Shown in pieces: positions 10,701 through 24,400 of a stretch of DNA of 64,000 nt; positions within the stretch are counted from its first letter, which is position 1, and each line of letters opens with the position of its first letter. The notes beneath the pieces were generated by a model. The model was not told the origin of the DNA. It worked only from the letters and a program-made list of their open reading frames with translations, and did not search any database. The position numbers and the translations under genes are program-made. The stretch spans positions 18,775,969 through 18,839,968 of the forward strand of contig NC_064035.1 in NCBI RefSeq assembly GCF_932526225.1, written 5' to 3'. Origin of the DNA: Nematostella vectensis. Taxonomy: Eukaryota > Cnidaria > Anthozoa > Actiniaria > Edwardsiidae.

Positions 10701-13700
10701 TTTTATCGCACATTTTGAGACATTCATCTTTCTTAAGAATTGCGATGATACACATGCGTCGCCGGAGATTTTGATGGACAGGACTAAAGTGCTTTCTACC
10801 TTTGCTGAACTCGAGTGTTTAGCGTAATTTGCGAGGATGGTACGATGGTGTGATCGTATGCTCATCTTCTGTACAGATCAATTTTGATAACATTTTCAAA
10901 AGTTCCGAAAAAGATACCCATATTTTGTGTCATCAGCAAAGAAAAACAAAACACAAAAATGGAAAATATAACGGCTGATTTGATAATAAATATATCCCAG
11001 GTTTTGGCACAAACTAAAATAAAAATAGTAAACATATCTACCCTCTTTGCATGTGTATACACACGAGTTATCCAAATAGAGTCAAAGAAAAACCCGACAA
11101 AGTCTTGCACTAAGTAATTGCTGGGCTGCGTAGTGAAATTGGCATGTATGGTTATTTTGACTAGTCTTTAAATTCATATATTTAATACCCCTAAATAATT
11201 GGATTAACTATGAAAATTGGGAGATGTTTGCTGTATATATTATCTAAACAATACGGCTTCAAGATCAAACGAGAAATTGCGGTTCCCCCTTAAACTTTTG
11301 CAATTCCCGTCGAACCTGAGCTCCAAATAATAACCGCTTCACTAATTACTGACTGAAGATACAAACTAGAGTTCCTAAGAGAATATTAAAGATGTTTAAG
11401 ATGAGTTCGAGGAGTGGCTCGCTAACAGAATTTGAGGTTAATTTTTGTGATTACCCAAAGAACGCCGCACTACGGGGCTCTTTCTGGAGGAAGGTTGCAG
11501 GTGTGATAGAGTTTCCCTTTCAGCGAATCCAGACTTTCTCCCGTTTCACGTGTACTAAGACGGCTGTCCACCCTAAAGACCAATGTAACGAAGCGGTTGA
11601 AAAGGTTAAGGGTAAACGTATCAAGATGTAACGGAACGCAGATGAATCCTGCTCTAATTGACTCAGGCTTTAAGGACCTCTTCAAATAATCAATAGCTAA
11701 TGTCTAGCAGTAAATTCAGGTGTTACAAAACAGCGGCTTATCACGAACATTACTTTACCTGCTACAAAACTAAATTGCCTTTAACTTTAATTGAACTCTG
11801 ATGCTATTTTTCCATTAGATTGGCGCCCTGGGTCGAGGTAGGAGTCATAAGAATGACTTTTTTTCGGGTGAGTTTTCTTTGTGTGAGAAGGTGATTCTAC
11901 GGGAGCGCTTGTAATACCCGTGTCTCCCAAACGTTTTTTTGTGATGTGTAGATATCGCTTCACACGTGCTATATTAAGGAGCTAAAGTGCAGGTTAATTG
12001 AATACCTTTGAAAAAAAGACAAGACAACAGTGAAGGCGACATGATAGCTATTCTATCGCTTTTTAAACCTCACCAAATCGCCCAAGGGCTGCTCTATAGA
12101 TTATATTAAGCCCTTTCTTCTTGTTTGATCGATGAAGAGGTTTCAATACCACCCCGACTGTGACAAGCTCCTGACCTTAATATAATTATCCTGCTAGAGT
12201 ATTACTATATTGTATAGCAGAGCTCGCCGAGGACAGCCACTAGATACTGAACTAGACGTTGTAAGCCTATCTTGTGAGTACCCATCTTAGCTGCGCTGTG
12301 GTTAGCAGATGTAAGGAGCATGCGTACCTGTCGCGCAGCGAGGGGCCGTAAAGGTTGAGTGTTTTCCAATATTCTGTTTACTTAGCATACATCGATACAT
12401 CTCGCGCTGAGTTATTTACAAAAAACATTGAGCTGGATAATATCCACTGCCCTTAGGCAGATTTTGAATAAAAACTCAAGCTTGTTCCGATCGGCTCCCG
12501 GTCTAGATACGAGAAGGGATGGCCAAATGCTGCGCTACTCCGTGTTATACACTAATTGTGTTGCGGGCTCCAACGCTAATCACGTTAATGAGTCTTCAAG
12601 GAACACGCTAGCTGTGGTGGAATGGTGCCACCTGGGATATCACTGCAAGTCACCGAGAAGCTGTCAGATTTAATTTGTAACGTTTCCGCTAACGGATTGT
12701 GAACTCGCAAGGAGGAATCGCGCATGCTTTTGCGAAACCTTGGGTATTTCTAACGATGTGCGTGCGACCGCAAAATAGAGTTCCTAGCCTCTTGATTTTA
12801 CTCTCAACACTTAAGACTTAAAACTGTTAAATATTTTGTGTCGAGTGGAGCGATAAAATCGGGTGTATAGATGGTTTAACCCGTGTCTAGCGAGTGTCCG
12901 TTTATGTTACCATAATTATTAGGCTTCTATCTCTTCATGTACCAGTGAACACGAGAGTAATCGATAATGCTATTTATCTTGCCACGCTGTTGTCTTCTTG
13001 AGATGCGTATTTAATGTGTAGATGGTTGAGCGCACATAATGTGAGCTTATTCTGAGCAAAGCCATATCAAGCAAAGCCAAAGAGGAGGAGTCGAATAGAG
13101 CACCTCGCTCATTGTCCACGACCAATCTGGCGTGAAAACCGGAAACCTTCTAGAACGCAATTCATTTACTGTCATCACTTATTTATGCTAGCTTTCAATT
13201 AAGAAGTTTGGCTGGATTCTGTTTACGACTCCTAGCCGACTGCTACGGCTCGCGAACCAGCACCCGCCTCTTCCACGCTAAGCCCCTGCAACTTCCAGCA
13301 GGCTAATTTACTCTCGGCGCGAACAGAGCTGCATATCTCGTTGATAATGCGGGGGGGCGTTCCTTTCTTTTCATTCAGCTAACCCAATCCATTCAACTAA
13401 CCCAATTCGCACGAGGGTGATATAATTGCCGCTCTGAGACTTCATTGCTCCCTTGGCCTATTATTGTTGTTATTGGGATAAAGTCGTATTCCCTCAGGGA
13501 GTGTGGATATATGGTAGGACTAGCTCTGTCTAAAAGTGACTCACCCTTTATGATTCTGATTGTTCGCCTACACCCCTCCGTATTGTTGGCCACAAAAAGA
13601 ATTGATGATACAGTGGGTCCAATTGGTTCGTCAAAGCCTTCTTCGCCCGAGTGTAGAGTCTCCTTTGTGCTCTGTCATTACCATATGACAGTCAATGCAA

Positions 13701-16700
13701 TTAGTGCATTACAAGTACTAGTTAAGCGTAATAGGCTGACTTGATATTGTGTTTTATATTTAGTCTAATTCCTTAGTCTGTTTGTTTAGTTATTGTTCGA
13801 AAGCAAGCCCCCCGAGTTGAGATCTTTTATTTCTCGGGAGTAGAGCACGCCCCGACTCGCTACTATTGTTGGAGACTAAAAGCCTTTACTTAATGTAGTC
13901 AGTTCTCACGTCTGTGACACTGTTTAGGTTTGGAGCAATCCCGTGCAGCTTATCCCGAGATCAAACACCATCCGGTAGGTCCGCTTTACTAGTCTTGATT
14001 TGTAGCACTTAGCTCAGTATACCCCGGGGAGATCTGTTAGCCTGGCAGCATCCAAGTGAACTACTGAACGTTCTCAAAGTGTGTACTTGATCCACAAACT
14101 TTTCCAAATCCCACATCTTTACTAGCAGAGTTCGCTTTGATTCTTCTCGATTATTTTACAACGAGCTTCGTGTGTTAGAACTAAACCAAACATAACGGTA
14201 CATAGGAAAACATTGAGTGTTTACTTATGTAAACAAAGTCGCCGCTTCGGCAGCATGTCACGCAGTATGAAAGTGCGGCCGTCTAGATTTCTCGTCCAGC
14301 CGTGATGGCCTTCCGTTCGCTCGTAACCGTCTCTTTCCGTGACTATGTTTTTAGTACTGCACCACACTCGCATGTCTTTCCCTTTTATTAAGGTTCGCTT
14401 CTCCGCCCCTCTATCGAGCCGTGTTTTTGTTGTGCCAGAACGATCGATGTCGTCAATGCGATACTTATCAATGAGATACTTACTTGGATTGTTACTTGAA
14501 GCTCTTCTCTTGCTGTTCTGAAATATAATTTTTTAACAAACACTTGTTGGTTTACTTTAAGCACGGTATTCCAATTATACGAAAACTGCAATCGACTACC
14601 AACGCGAAAGACACGGCGAAACCTTTTTATTTCCATAGCAATTCGCGTATCCTTTTCAAAAGTCGCAACTTTTTGCCTTTTAGTTTCGCTTCTTCTCTAG
14701 CTAGGCTTTCTGTTGTGGCATGATAGTAGTGATTGTTAGGAAGCAAAAGTTAGAACTTCTACTCATCCGCTATGCTTCTCTGTTAAAGGGAATTTACTCG
14801 GTTGGTGAAGCAGGAGTTCTGGAACGAACCTTGTCAAATAGAACTCAAGAAATTTGACTTTTCATAAGAACCATTCACAGTTAGGCAATCCTTAGTTATT
14901 AATGTTTAATTGTACTATTATATTCTCTATGTATACACAAGAAAAATGTTTTCTCGCCCGGTAAAAGGTCTTCACACTTTTTTCGAAAGAATTTCAAAAC
15001 ACGATAGGAACTATTATACTCCTCCAAACCAATATGAACTCTATCAGTATTGGCTTTATTATTAAATCGTGCCTAGCAATCTTATTACTTCCTCGTATTA
15101 TACACTTGCCTTATCCAATTCAATGTAAATCTTTTCTACATTTTGCTGCTGATTTTTAATTTGGTCCACACACCGATATTTCTAGTTCTGTATTTTATTG
15201 CCTCTGTGCGGTTCACTAGAGGTCTCAATGTCAACCTTCTTCTAGTTTGTTTTATGATAGTGTCGGGAAGTAGACTACAGTGAGTGTATTGGAGTGGAGA
15301 ACATTGTTTGAGTGATTTATAGCCTAAAGGTGTCACTCGCATAAGAGGGTTGTCCATGCCATGTTTTGTTCTGAGCGAGGTTCTGGCGATGTGTGTGTGC
15401 CATCGTGAGCGTAGGGTGTCATCTTCAAGTAGACAACACTCGAGAAAAATGCCAACTCTGTCAATCAAAGAAAACGATAAAAAGAACCCCAGGACTTGCA
15501 GTCAATAATATACAATAACAGAATATTTCCTCCCAACCGGAATGCGACTAAAAAGTGATTGAAAAGCATAGAACCTACTGGTTATCAATTAGTTGTGTTA
15601 TTGAAAGTCTGGCAGGTTAAAGAAACGAACATGTCTTCGTTTTCGCCATGCGTGTTTTATTGCGATACTAAAAAGGCTATGAATACAAGCAGTGGGTCGA
15701 TAACAGTATATGTATAATGATCCCTTAGTGTATGGAGTCTTTACAATGATTCTCTGAAGTATCACATATGCAAATAAACCACGCACCGGGGTGCCCCTTG
15801 TCACAATTAATTACTGTTCACCAACTGATGACAATTCGGTCAAATCATTAGCGGCAATTAATTTGTGTTTATTCTTTCGAGATACCTACACCCCTTCTGT
15901 TCGACTATATCTATGGCTGATGAAGAACTAAAAAGCCAAAAGCCACGAAATTACATCCAGGAACCCGAAAGATCCGCACTTACTTAAGTCCGGATGAACT
16001 TCTTGTTTTGTTTTTCTAAAAGATTGTTTATCATAAAACTCGGTGACATTTCGACCATTATAGTGCTGTGAGTGGTGGCAATCTCTGCTTGTCGCTAAAA
16101 GCCTTCGCTTTGGGCCAATACAGTGTGTTGAATTAGAGATCGCCTGACAATGCTTTATATATTAGTGCATTACGCCCGGTAAAATGGACGTGAGCACTCT
16201 CGCCCTCGGGATAGGTAGCATAGTCGACGCGAGTCGTTATGGAGTCTCACTCAAATGCGGGATTCAAGAGGAAAAGATGCTATCTCTTGCCATAGCTCAT
16301 AAGGATTTCTCCCTAATGAATTGTTTTGTTAGTATCACGGTGGACGCGGACTTCTATCACAACGTTAAATCTGCGCAGAAACTCTCGAGTAATTACACAA
16401 AAATCGTCATAAAGTGCAGTTAAACGAAACTTGATTACATGCCAAAACCGCCCTCCAAACCAAACTCTCCTCTCGACAGATTTAAAATAAAGAAAACATT
16501 TAAAGGAATATATTTCTGGCAGGTAATTTTACGTATTTTTTAAAATTAATATTCGTGAAGCTTTCTCATTTCCCACACATAGGATCTAGCCAACCTCAAA
16601 AGGCTTAGATTTTTACCGATAGCAAAAACTTGGATTAAGAAGGCTTACGCTTTTTTTCGTATCGGCCAGTAAATACCGGGTGAGCGCGCTACAATTATCG

Positions 16701-17691
16701 TTACTCGAATCAAAGGCCTCCTGACATCTTAACTCGCCTTTCAGATCCTGTGTTGATATCCACTTTAGATAAGGGGTATATGCATTTCATGGTGGGAACA
16801 TGATGATAAAAACGCGCACTGAGAATGTTTTCTTTCAAGAAACAGGTCAACACGTTCATAGAGTAAACCGCGTGTACGTTGAGTGATAGCACCAGCTTCG
16901 GACAGGATACCATGCAGTCGACTCTCACAGCGCAGACCGGTGATATTTTAATGGCAGTAGAAATGTGTTTCATGAAAGTATGATATCCAGTTGAAAGACA
17001 GGGCAGTGTTTGTTACCTATCTATACAGTAAACTGGGTAATTGGTCGAGCCAACAGGTTTGCGTACGTTTTCTTGTAATCTGTTACCCATGGAAGTAGCA
17101 TGCGATTTGCCAAGACGTTTTATCGATATTTAATCTATATTTGTGGACAGAATGCAGATAGATTTTTACATTGAGATGATCGCCCTTTGCTGCACCTCTT
17201 AGCATCTGTCATCGAGCTAGTCCAAAGGTGACTATTCCCTGCGAAGAACCATAATAATAATCGAGATTTTGTCACCCTTGAAAGCGTAGCGAGAGGGCTC
17301 CTTCTAGAACTTGACTTTTCTATACAACTTGTGTTTCCCATTTCACACGCTTTTGTGGAAAATGTTTAGGGTTTTGTCATGTGATCCGATTTTTACATCC
17401 ATCTGCCCGGAGCAATTGTGAGCTGAATGACACTTGCCCCTTGTCAATGTGACGTGTGGCCATGGTAACGAGGCAATTAGTACTGGAAGAGCCAATCAGA
17501 TGAGATAAGCTTAACAAACGTAATGACCGATCGCAGTGATAATATGCCCCATGTTTCTAACTCTCTTGATAAATACTGACACTTCACAGAGATCTTACCA
17601 CACCCCTATGTTTAGCTTTAATAGAGTGCATCAGCCGGCGGACGATCACATCTGACAAGTCTTGCAGTGCGGCAGTACTGCGACCGCGACC
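7751..17691. other. about 10 kb gene-free region upstream of Six3/6
   Basis: All ORFs here are short, lack family features and lack coherent splice junctions. The DNA is AT-rich and largely free of tandem repeats, unlike the flanks. One stretch with a high density of homeodomain-type ATTA/TAAT cores lies near 8450-8560 (GAGATTATTAATGAATATCC, then CTAATGACAAG, CGATTAG). The position next to a developmental homeobox gene makes it the natural place for enhancers, but none can be proven from one sequence. Confidence 0.55.
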
Positions 17692-20600
17692 ATGTTCGCA
17701 CCGTTACCAGCGCTCAGCTTTAGCGCACACCAAATCGCCCAGGTCTGCGAGACGTTAGAGGAAAGCGGAGATGTTGAACGCTTGGCCAGATTTCTTTGGT
17801 CCTTGCCTGTGGCTCCGGGAACATTGGAGGCTCTGGGGAAACACGAAAGTGTACTCCGGGCTCGCGCTATAGTCGCATTCCACATGGGAAATTTTCGAGA
17901 CTTGTATCACATACTAGAGACGCATCGGTTTACGAGGGAGTCGCACGCTAAACTGCAAGCGATGTGGCTTGAAGCGCACTATCAAGAGGCAGAACGTCTG
18001 AGAGGTAGACCGTTAGGTCCGGTGGACAAATATCGTGTTAGAAAAAAGTTTCCTTTGCCCAGAACAATCTGGGACGGAGAGCAAAAGACTCATTGCTTTA
18101 AGGAAAGGACTCGGAGCTTACTGCGTGAATGGTATCTACAAGACCCGTATCCGAATCCGACTAAGAAGCGCGAACTAGCGCAAGCAACAGGACTGACTCC
18201 AACACAGGTCGGCAACTGGTTCAAGAATAGGCGGCAAAGAGATCGAGCCGCTGCTGCTAAAAACAGGTGAGATTATCCGCAGTATTTCCAGTTTCGTGTG
18301 TTTGTGTACGGTGTTTGTTTGTATGCCAGCGCGCAGTGCGCGGGGTCGTAGGCCGATCGTACGGACGTCGAAGTCACGCAGAATTGCACTTAAATCTCAG
18401 CACGACACTAAAACCACGGGCTATTTCCTAGCATTGGGCGAGTGGCGGAATGGCACGCATATCGCATAGCCTTCTCCATTCCCTTTCAATTGGTTTAGGT
18501 GGTTTACGGTGTATAGATGCGCTAAGGGTTCAGTCTGATCGTGAAAGTTACACCACGATTGATATTCTTAGGCCATGTGCGCCAACAAAATATCACCAAA
18601 TGTTCAACTACAAAATTGCATCTGGAAGCAAATAATGATCGAAATCTCAATTTGCGGTAAATAAAGCTAAAACTAATATAACTTTATGAGCCATAAGGCT
18701 TAATGAATACAATGTTGAAGCTGCTGATAAACAGTATTGCCTCGCAGCAACAAAGAACTACACTTAAATTTAATGTCGAGATTTGACCACACATCGATTC
18801 AACGACAATTTCTTAGTCTCTTATTTTTTCTTACGCTGTGATGTTTGGCATAAAATTGCCAATTTTGTCAGATACTTAACGGTGATTAGGGCAGTTATGT
18901 GGTTGTATTGTTTATTTGGGTGCAATCCAATGATTGTGGGTAAAACGCGTCGACAAATACTTTGTAGTTTGAAGTGGTTGACTCGCAGTTAAAGGAGAAA
19001 ATTACTCGGAGGTTTTTATTCTATGTTAAGGACTAGCCCGATGGAGTTCATTACTTGAACAAGGTAAAGATCAATTGAGCGGTTGGCGAAGGGGAGGGAA
19101 ACGCAAGGAAATTATAATCTCGCCAGGGCACCAACAAAGAGTCGAGGTGACAAAAGGGCGGACCCTACACCTAGCTGAGACCACTCAACTCGCTTTCGGA
19201 TAACGAGCCCTTATTTAATGATGCATCATTAATACCGACGTGTGAATCTTTCAAATATTCATCAGTGCAATTTGTTGGCTTGGCCTGTGAAAATAAATCA
19301 AAGGCACTAAAATGTACCTCGACTGCTATTAACGCTTTTGTGCGACTTATTCTTTGTGCGCTTATGCGGTCGCAGCCTGCTAATAGCATTGTACTAGGGA
19401 CTGCTTAGATTTGCGCATTCCTGTGCACGTTAGCAAGTGTAAAAGTAAGAAACACACTAATTACTATCTATTCAACCCGTTATAACTAGGTGAAGACATC
19501 GCCAGATTTGAGCTATGCCATAACGAGCTATCAAAAAGACCTCTATTCATTCCCAAGCAACTTTAACCCGCTACAAATATGTGATCGTAATTAAAAGAAA
19601 TTGGACAATGATTTTTTGGTCATAAACCTTGTTCACACATTTTTAATTTTTTATTATGGCCTGTTTTGAGCCTCAAATGATCGTCAATGCTTCTCGTGGC
19701 CCGCCCTTTTTTAAGGAAAAACGGTTTTATTTCCCGAATTATCTGGTCATAAATTCATAGGAATCGGGAAAATCCGTGCCAAGATTCCATTAAGTCTAAT
19801 TTGTGTTCGATGAGAAAGCAAGAAATAGTTTAGCTTTCTAGCGGAAGCGATCTTCCCTTGAAATCGTACACAAATAGGTGATTGAGAATCCCGGAATCGT
19901 ACATATTTTGTAAATAATACACCAACGTTGATGCACTTACGCATTCCACCCGATTGTTTTGGCATTGCACTTTGATATTTATAGTAGTATGTACAAGAGC
20001 CTTGTGTAAAAAGACCTTAATGGTTCCTGAGACTCAAAACCCATCTCACTCTCAAAATGTTTTAGTGGGTCACTCATATATTGAGCCTCTTTTCCTGGTT
20101 TTGAGATCTCTAGCTCTCGATTAGCAATACTGTAATTGCCTTCACAAGCTGAGAGCTTGGCTTTCGCGGTACGAAAACAAGCTAAGAATCTCGCAAATGG
20201 AAATTTCTTCGCATATACGTTTAACAAAAGAAGCTCCGGTTAGGCTCTTTAAATTTGTTTGTTTTCTCCTTTTTGTCTAAAGAAGACATTGCGGTTTCTG
20301 GGATAATGTCTAATTTGATGGTGAAAGTCATTTTAGGATTACAGGGAAGGCTTAGAGGCGTAAATAGGACGTATATACCCTTCACAACCACACAAAAGAA
20401 CAATAATAGAACATACTAGACTTAGTATTGGAACAACTCTAATCATCGGGCTTTCTTTTGCTTATACTAAGTGTAAGATAGTCACCACCAAACAGGAGCC
20501 TTGTGAGTTTATTTATGCGTCAGTGTCGTACGCGCTGAAATAAGTGAAGTGCTAAATGGTTTGATTTCCTAATCTAAGACTTGGTGTATTAATCCAGTTG

Positions 20601-21449
20601 GAGACTCGCATTTGCCTATCCATACTCAACACTAGTAGCACCAGTGATTGATACTCTGCAGTACTGATATGGCAATCGCCATGCGGGAACTTAAAACACC
20701 CTTACCCGGCTAAGATCTACTTGGCGCGCGAGCGCTGTTATCAAAACACACACTATTGAGTCGCCACTTCCTGCCATTAGAGAATTCTCGAGCCCTTACA
20801 CGTCGCACGCCCGCTTTTCTAAACCCAAGCCTTTTAAGTGCAGATTTAAGACTAGCGTATCTATGATTGATAATGGACAAAACCTTGCTCACTGCAATGC
20901 GCCTTTTTGCCTCAAATCTAATGATTAGCGACGAGGGATTACTCTAGGGTTTTGTAGCCTTAAGGTGTCTTAACTGTAGTAATGTGCCACTTATTCTGTG
21001 ACACTATAGTCAGGAAACTCTGGTCCTATTTCCTGTGTTATGCGAACATTGAGAGCTCCTAAAAAGTCCTTACTGCTAATGGGGTCGTTGCGCTACTGTG
21101 TCGCTGTTCAACATGTTTGGATGAGCAATTATTACCGAAAACCTTGATTTAAGGAATTTGTATATTAATTTTTGTTGACTTTTAAGGATTGTAACCGCTC
21201 TAGGGAAGTGAACAAAATATTTATTGCTGATGTTTTTGGTATCTGTGCTTTAGACTTGTACTAATGCTATATATCTCTGTGTTGTCTAACAGAATGAGTC
21301 AACAACAAGGGACGGATTTGAGTCACTGTAAACCGCCTTTGAGTCCTGACGAACTTTCATTGGACGATGAATGTAGCGACCTCCGCGAGCTAAAAAATAC
21401 CCCGGTGTCATCACCAAACATCACTAAACTCTCCGAGCAGCGGCCCTGA
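17692..21449 (+). CDS. six3/6: Six3/6-class homeobox transcription factor
   Basis: Six3/6 proteins are nuclear DNA-binding repressors, working with Groucho, that pattern the anterior or aboral pole in animals. Two exons are seen: 17692-18266 and 21293-21449 (acceptor TTGTCTAACAG, phase 2 at both sides). They give 243 residues, close to vertebrate Six6 (about 246) and shorter than Six3. The SIX domain covers residues about 8-121 and holds the Six3/6-type [12 protein letters not shown] and [17 protein letters not shown]. The homeodomain covers about 125-184 with recognition helix [20 protein letters not shown]. The single intron falls just after the homeodomain, within KNR. The second exon is Ser/Pro/Asp-rich ([18 protein letters not shown]) and ends LSEQRP. 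ATG 17692 follows CGCGACC and begins the family-like [11 protein letters not shown]. The gene stands alone in about 25 kb without other convincing genes. Confidence 0.97.
18267..21292. other. Six3/6 intron, no nested gene seen
   Basis: The intron is about 3.0 kb, starts GTGAGA and ends CTAACAG. It has no recognisable repeat or coding segment. It could hold intronic regulatory elements, but nothing specific can be supported. Confidence 0.6.
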
Positions 21450-24400
21450 CTTGCTCCGCCTTGTTAGAACTAAGAGACGATAACAGGGCGATAGAAGGAG
21501 AATGACTTAAAATAAAATAAAATAAAAACTCCATTAGAATAATACGAGGAAAAGTTGTGTACATGAGTAGAAGATTTCGAAAAAGGAAGAATATCAAGAA
21601 ATATATGTAGCTTTTAGTGCCTTCGGAAATCAAGTCACCTGTGGCGACCACGGATCGGGGGAGAACAGACGGGGACACATATGTAGAATTAGATTGCGCT
21701 AGACACGCACTTTTATCGGCTGTACAGAAAAAATAACATATTCTTGTAAATTGTTAGAAGATCTTAGGTGTTAGAATGCCTTTTAAGTCAGGAAGATAAA
21801 ATTCCCTGTTAATAAAACGTAGCTTGTATTTTGGGCTGTTTTAAGCTCTTCGGTTGTACATTTTTGGGGGCTAAGAGAAAGAACAAATAAAAGAAAAATA
21901 ATCAGCACACCTCTGAGCTTTGAGTTATGGTGGTAAAGTATAATTTACACGCGATCAAATGTAGTATTGGTTTCTGGCGTTTTTGCGCTTTTTAGCGTGT
22001 TATTGTTCGTCTTGAATACGTCGGTGCAGCTCTATTGTAGCTATTGTGAAGCCGGGCTACAGCTGCTGTTGTTCGTGCTTAGCGCCTCGTAAGAGTACTG
22101 TTTTGTAGTGTTATATATTAGCACCTCGGGATTTCTCTAAGTCACCTCTTTGGAGGTTTTCTGTTTTCGGATTGTAGGATTTAAAAGCAGCTTTAACAAA
22201 AGACGAAAGATTAACGACCCCCAGTACTCTTGTGGCGAAAGGACAAACCATAGCACCTTGGATAAAAACAATAAAGTAAATAGGTTTTATGTCAAAATAC
22301 ATAAATATCTAGAGTTGAGTGCTGGAGCTATCCTGTGTCGTTAGCAGGATGATAGTGCCAGGATTTCAAGAGGCTCTGTTACTGTCTGGGCCGCGAAGTG
22401 CAGTAAGCCGTCATCTAGAAGCGATCACACGGAGGGTGGCCCTCAACTCTGTCGAACAGCAAGACGCACTCTTTTACCGATACGTTGCGCTTATCACAAA
22501 ACTGCAAGCAAGTCTATTATTTTGTTTACCGGGAAAAAAGAGCGCCGAGTAAACGGCAAAGAATGGGGTCTGTTTATTTTTAAGATTAAGAAATGTTTGG
22601 TTATCATCGAGAGGGATCTCAGGTCAGCAGTTCATTCGACTTAAAAGTCTTATAATTAGTGTAAAGAATGCGAGAGGCTCAAAGCAAGCGTGTTGATAAC
22701 GGCTGAACCAATGCCCAAGACCCTTATCGATGCCCTATTTACTGGGGATCATGCGCATGTATTTCATACAGTCCTACGCACAGAGAGATTTATCGCGCTT
22801 TATCTATTGATAAACCGCAACCAAAATCTCGAAGGTGTAACTTAGGGCGATCTTGGGCCAGATAAGTCTCGCTAGGACCCTTGGCAAGGTGTTATCGTGT
22901 ATACTCCTGCAAACGATAACAAATACTGCGCTCCCGGGGAACAGCCTGGCTTGAATTCCCTAGAAATGTTCCCTACTTTGCATCAATGCTTCAGTAGCTC
23001 CATGATAGTGTTTTTGGGGCCATTTCCCCTTTGTCGGGCCATGCGAGTGACCTCATTTCTACCTACATACTTTAACCCCTTTGAAGTTATTCAGACAAGC
23101 CTAACTTTTCGCATTTGCAAGTCAATCCTTTTTGTTTATTCGATAAAAAAGTATACTTTTTCAATAATAGAATATGAACTAGTTGGACAGGCAGATAAAT
23201 CGTGTGGGTATCTTTTTTTTTCTTTTTATCGATTACGCTTGCCCTGTGTATGGGGCTAACCTAATTTTACCCTCGTTTCCTCGGGGGAGTCTATACCCAA
23301 TTGCGGTCGATAGGGTTAGTAATTAGAACGTTTAGAACAACATGGAACTCTGAGGATATTATCAATCATTTTTGCCATTTTGCTTGCTCTCTTGGTTGCA
23401 CTTTTCTATTGGTTTTAATTAAGCAGTTTGACTATTCTAATAAGAAATGATGAAATCTTTTAGTACAGTAAAGCCAAGAAAGCCAGTGGTGCCCAATTTA
23501 TTATCAATATTACGATCAATGACAGTTTACCGGATAGCTTTTATACAATAGCACTAAGTTTTTCGCGTATATTAATCTGGCTCCCAGCCTAATGGTGAAA
23601 CCTAAGAAGGACCAAAAACAGCGCATAATGGTGATAAATCTCTGATTTATTTTCCCCGAGGGACTTTTAATACAAAATGGACTAAGACGTACTCATTATA
23701 CGAATTATTGCGTTCTCTGTAAAGCATTGAGATAACAATGTCGTCACGATCCACGCTTGATATTCTTGCCATTCAACTCAAAGCTTTGTTACGCATATGT
23801 TTTTGAAACCATTATATCGATAAAAAACCTGTTTTTCTCATGAAATATCTACGTAAGACTGCAACTAAAACTCGAGGATGGTGTACTCGATCTTTCGCTT
23901 GTTATGTCATTTGGTGTAATTTATATTTCAATTTTTTGAAATACCTATAAGAATAACAAAAAAAGCGACATGAGACTAATTGTCAATGTCTTAACCATCA
24001 TTATAATGAAAATGGCGTTTAAGACCAATTGCGAGTTATTAGTGTTTGTGTATTGTGATTTTCCTTAATTTCATGCATATTAAAATACTGTTTTCAGACA
24101 AAACGATTAAAATCTTTTCATCTGTTAATACCAAGGAATAAACACAAAACATCGCACTGTCGCGTTTTTGTTGTTAAGGCCACAAAGCGAGTGACTTGAG
24201 CGAGTTTTGCTATCGGAAAAAGACGGCGCCGTGGTTTTCAGAGAGATACTGAAACAAAAGACACAATAGTAATCCGGAACTCTGGGAACATCGCTCTAAT
24301 GTTCGCCTAAATGTGTTCAGTCCTCAAAGCTCTTTCGATAAAACAGCTCTTGCGATCCGTTATTGTCTTAAATATCTGTGGACGAAGGCTAAAACACATC

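Noticed and set aside
15136-15468. 110-codon minus-strand ORF
   Set aside because: No domain, no splice partners and composition like the surrounding DNA.
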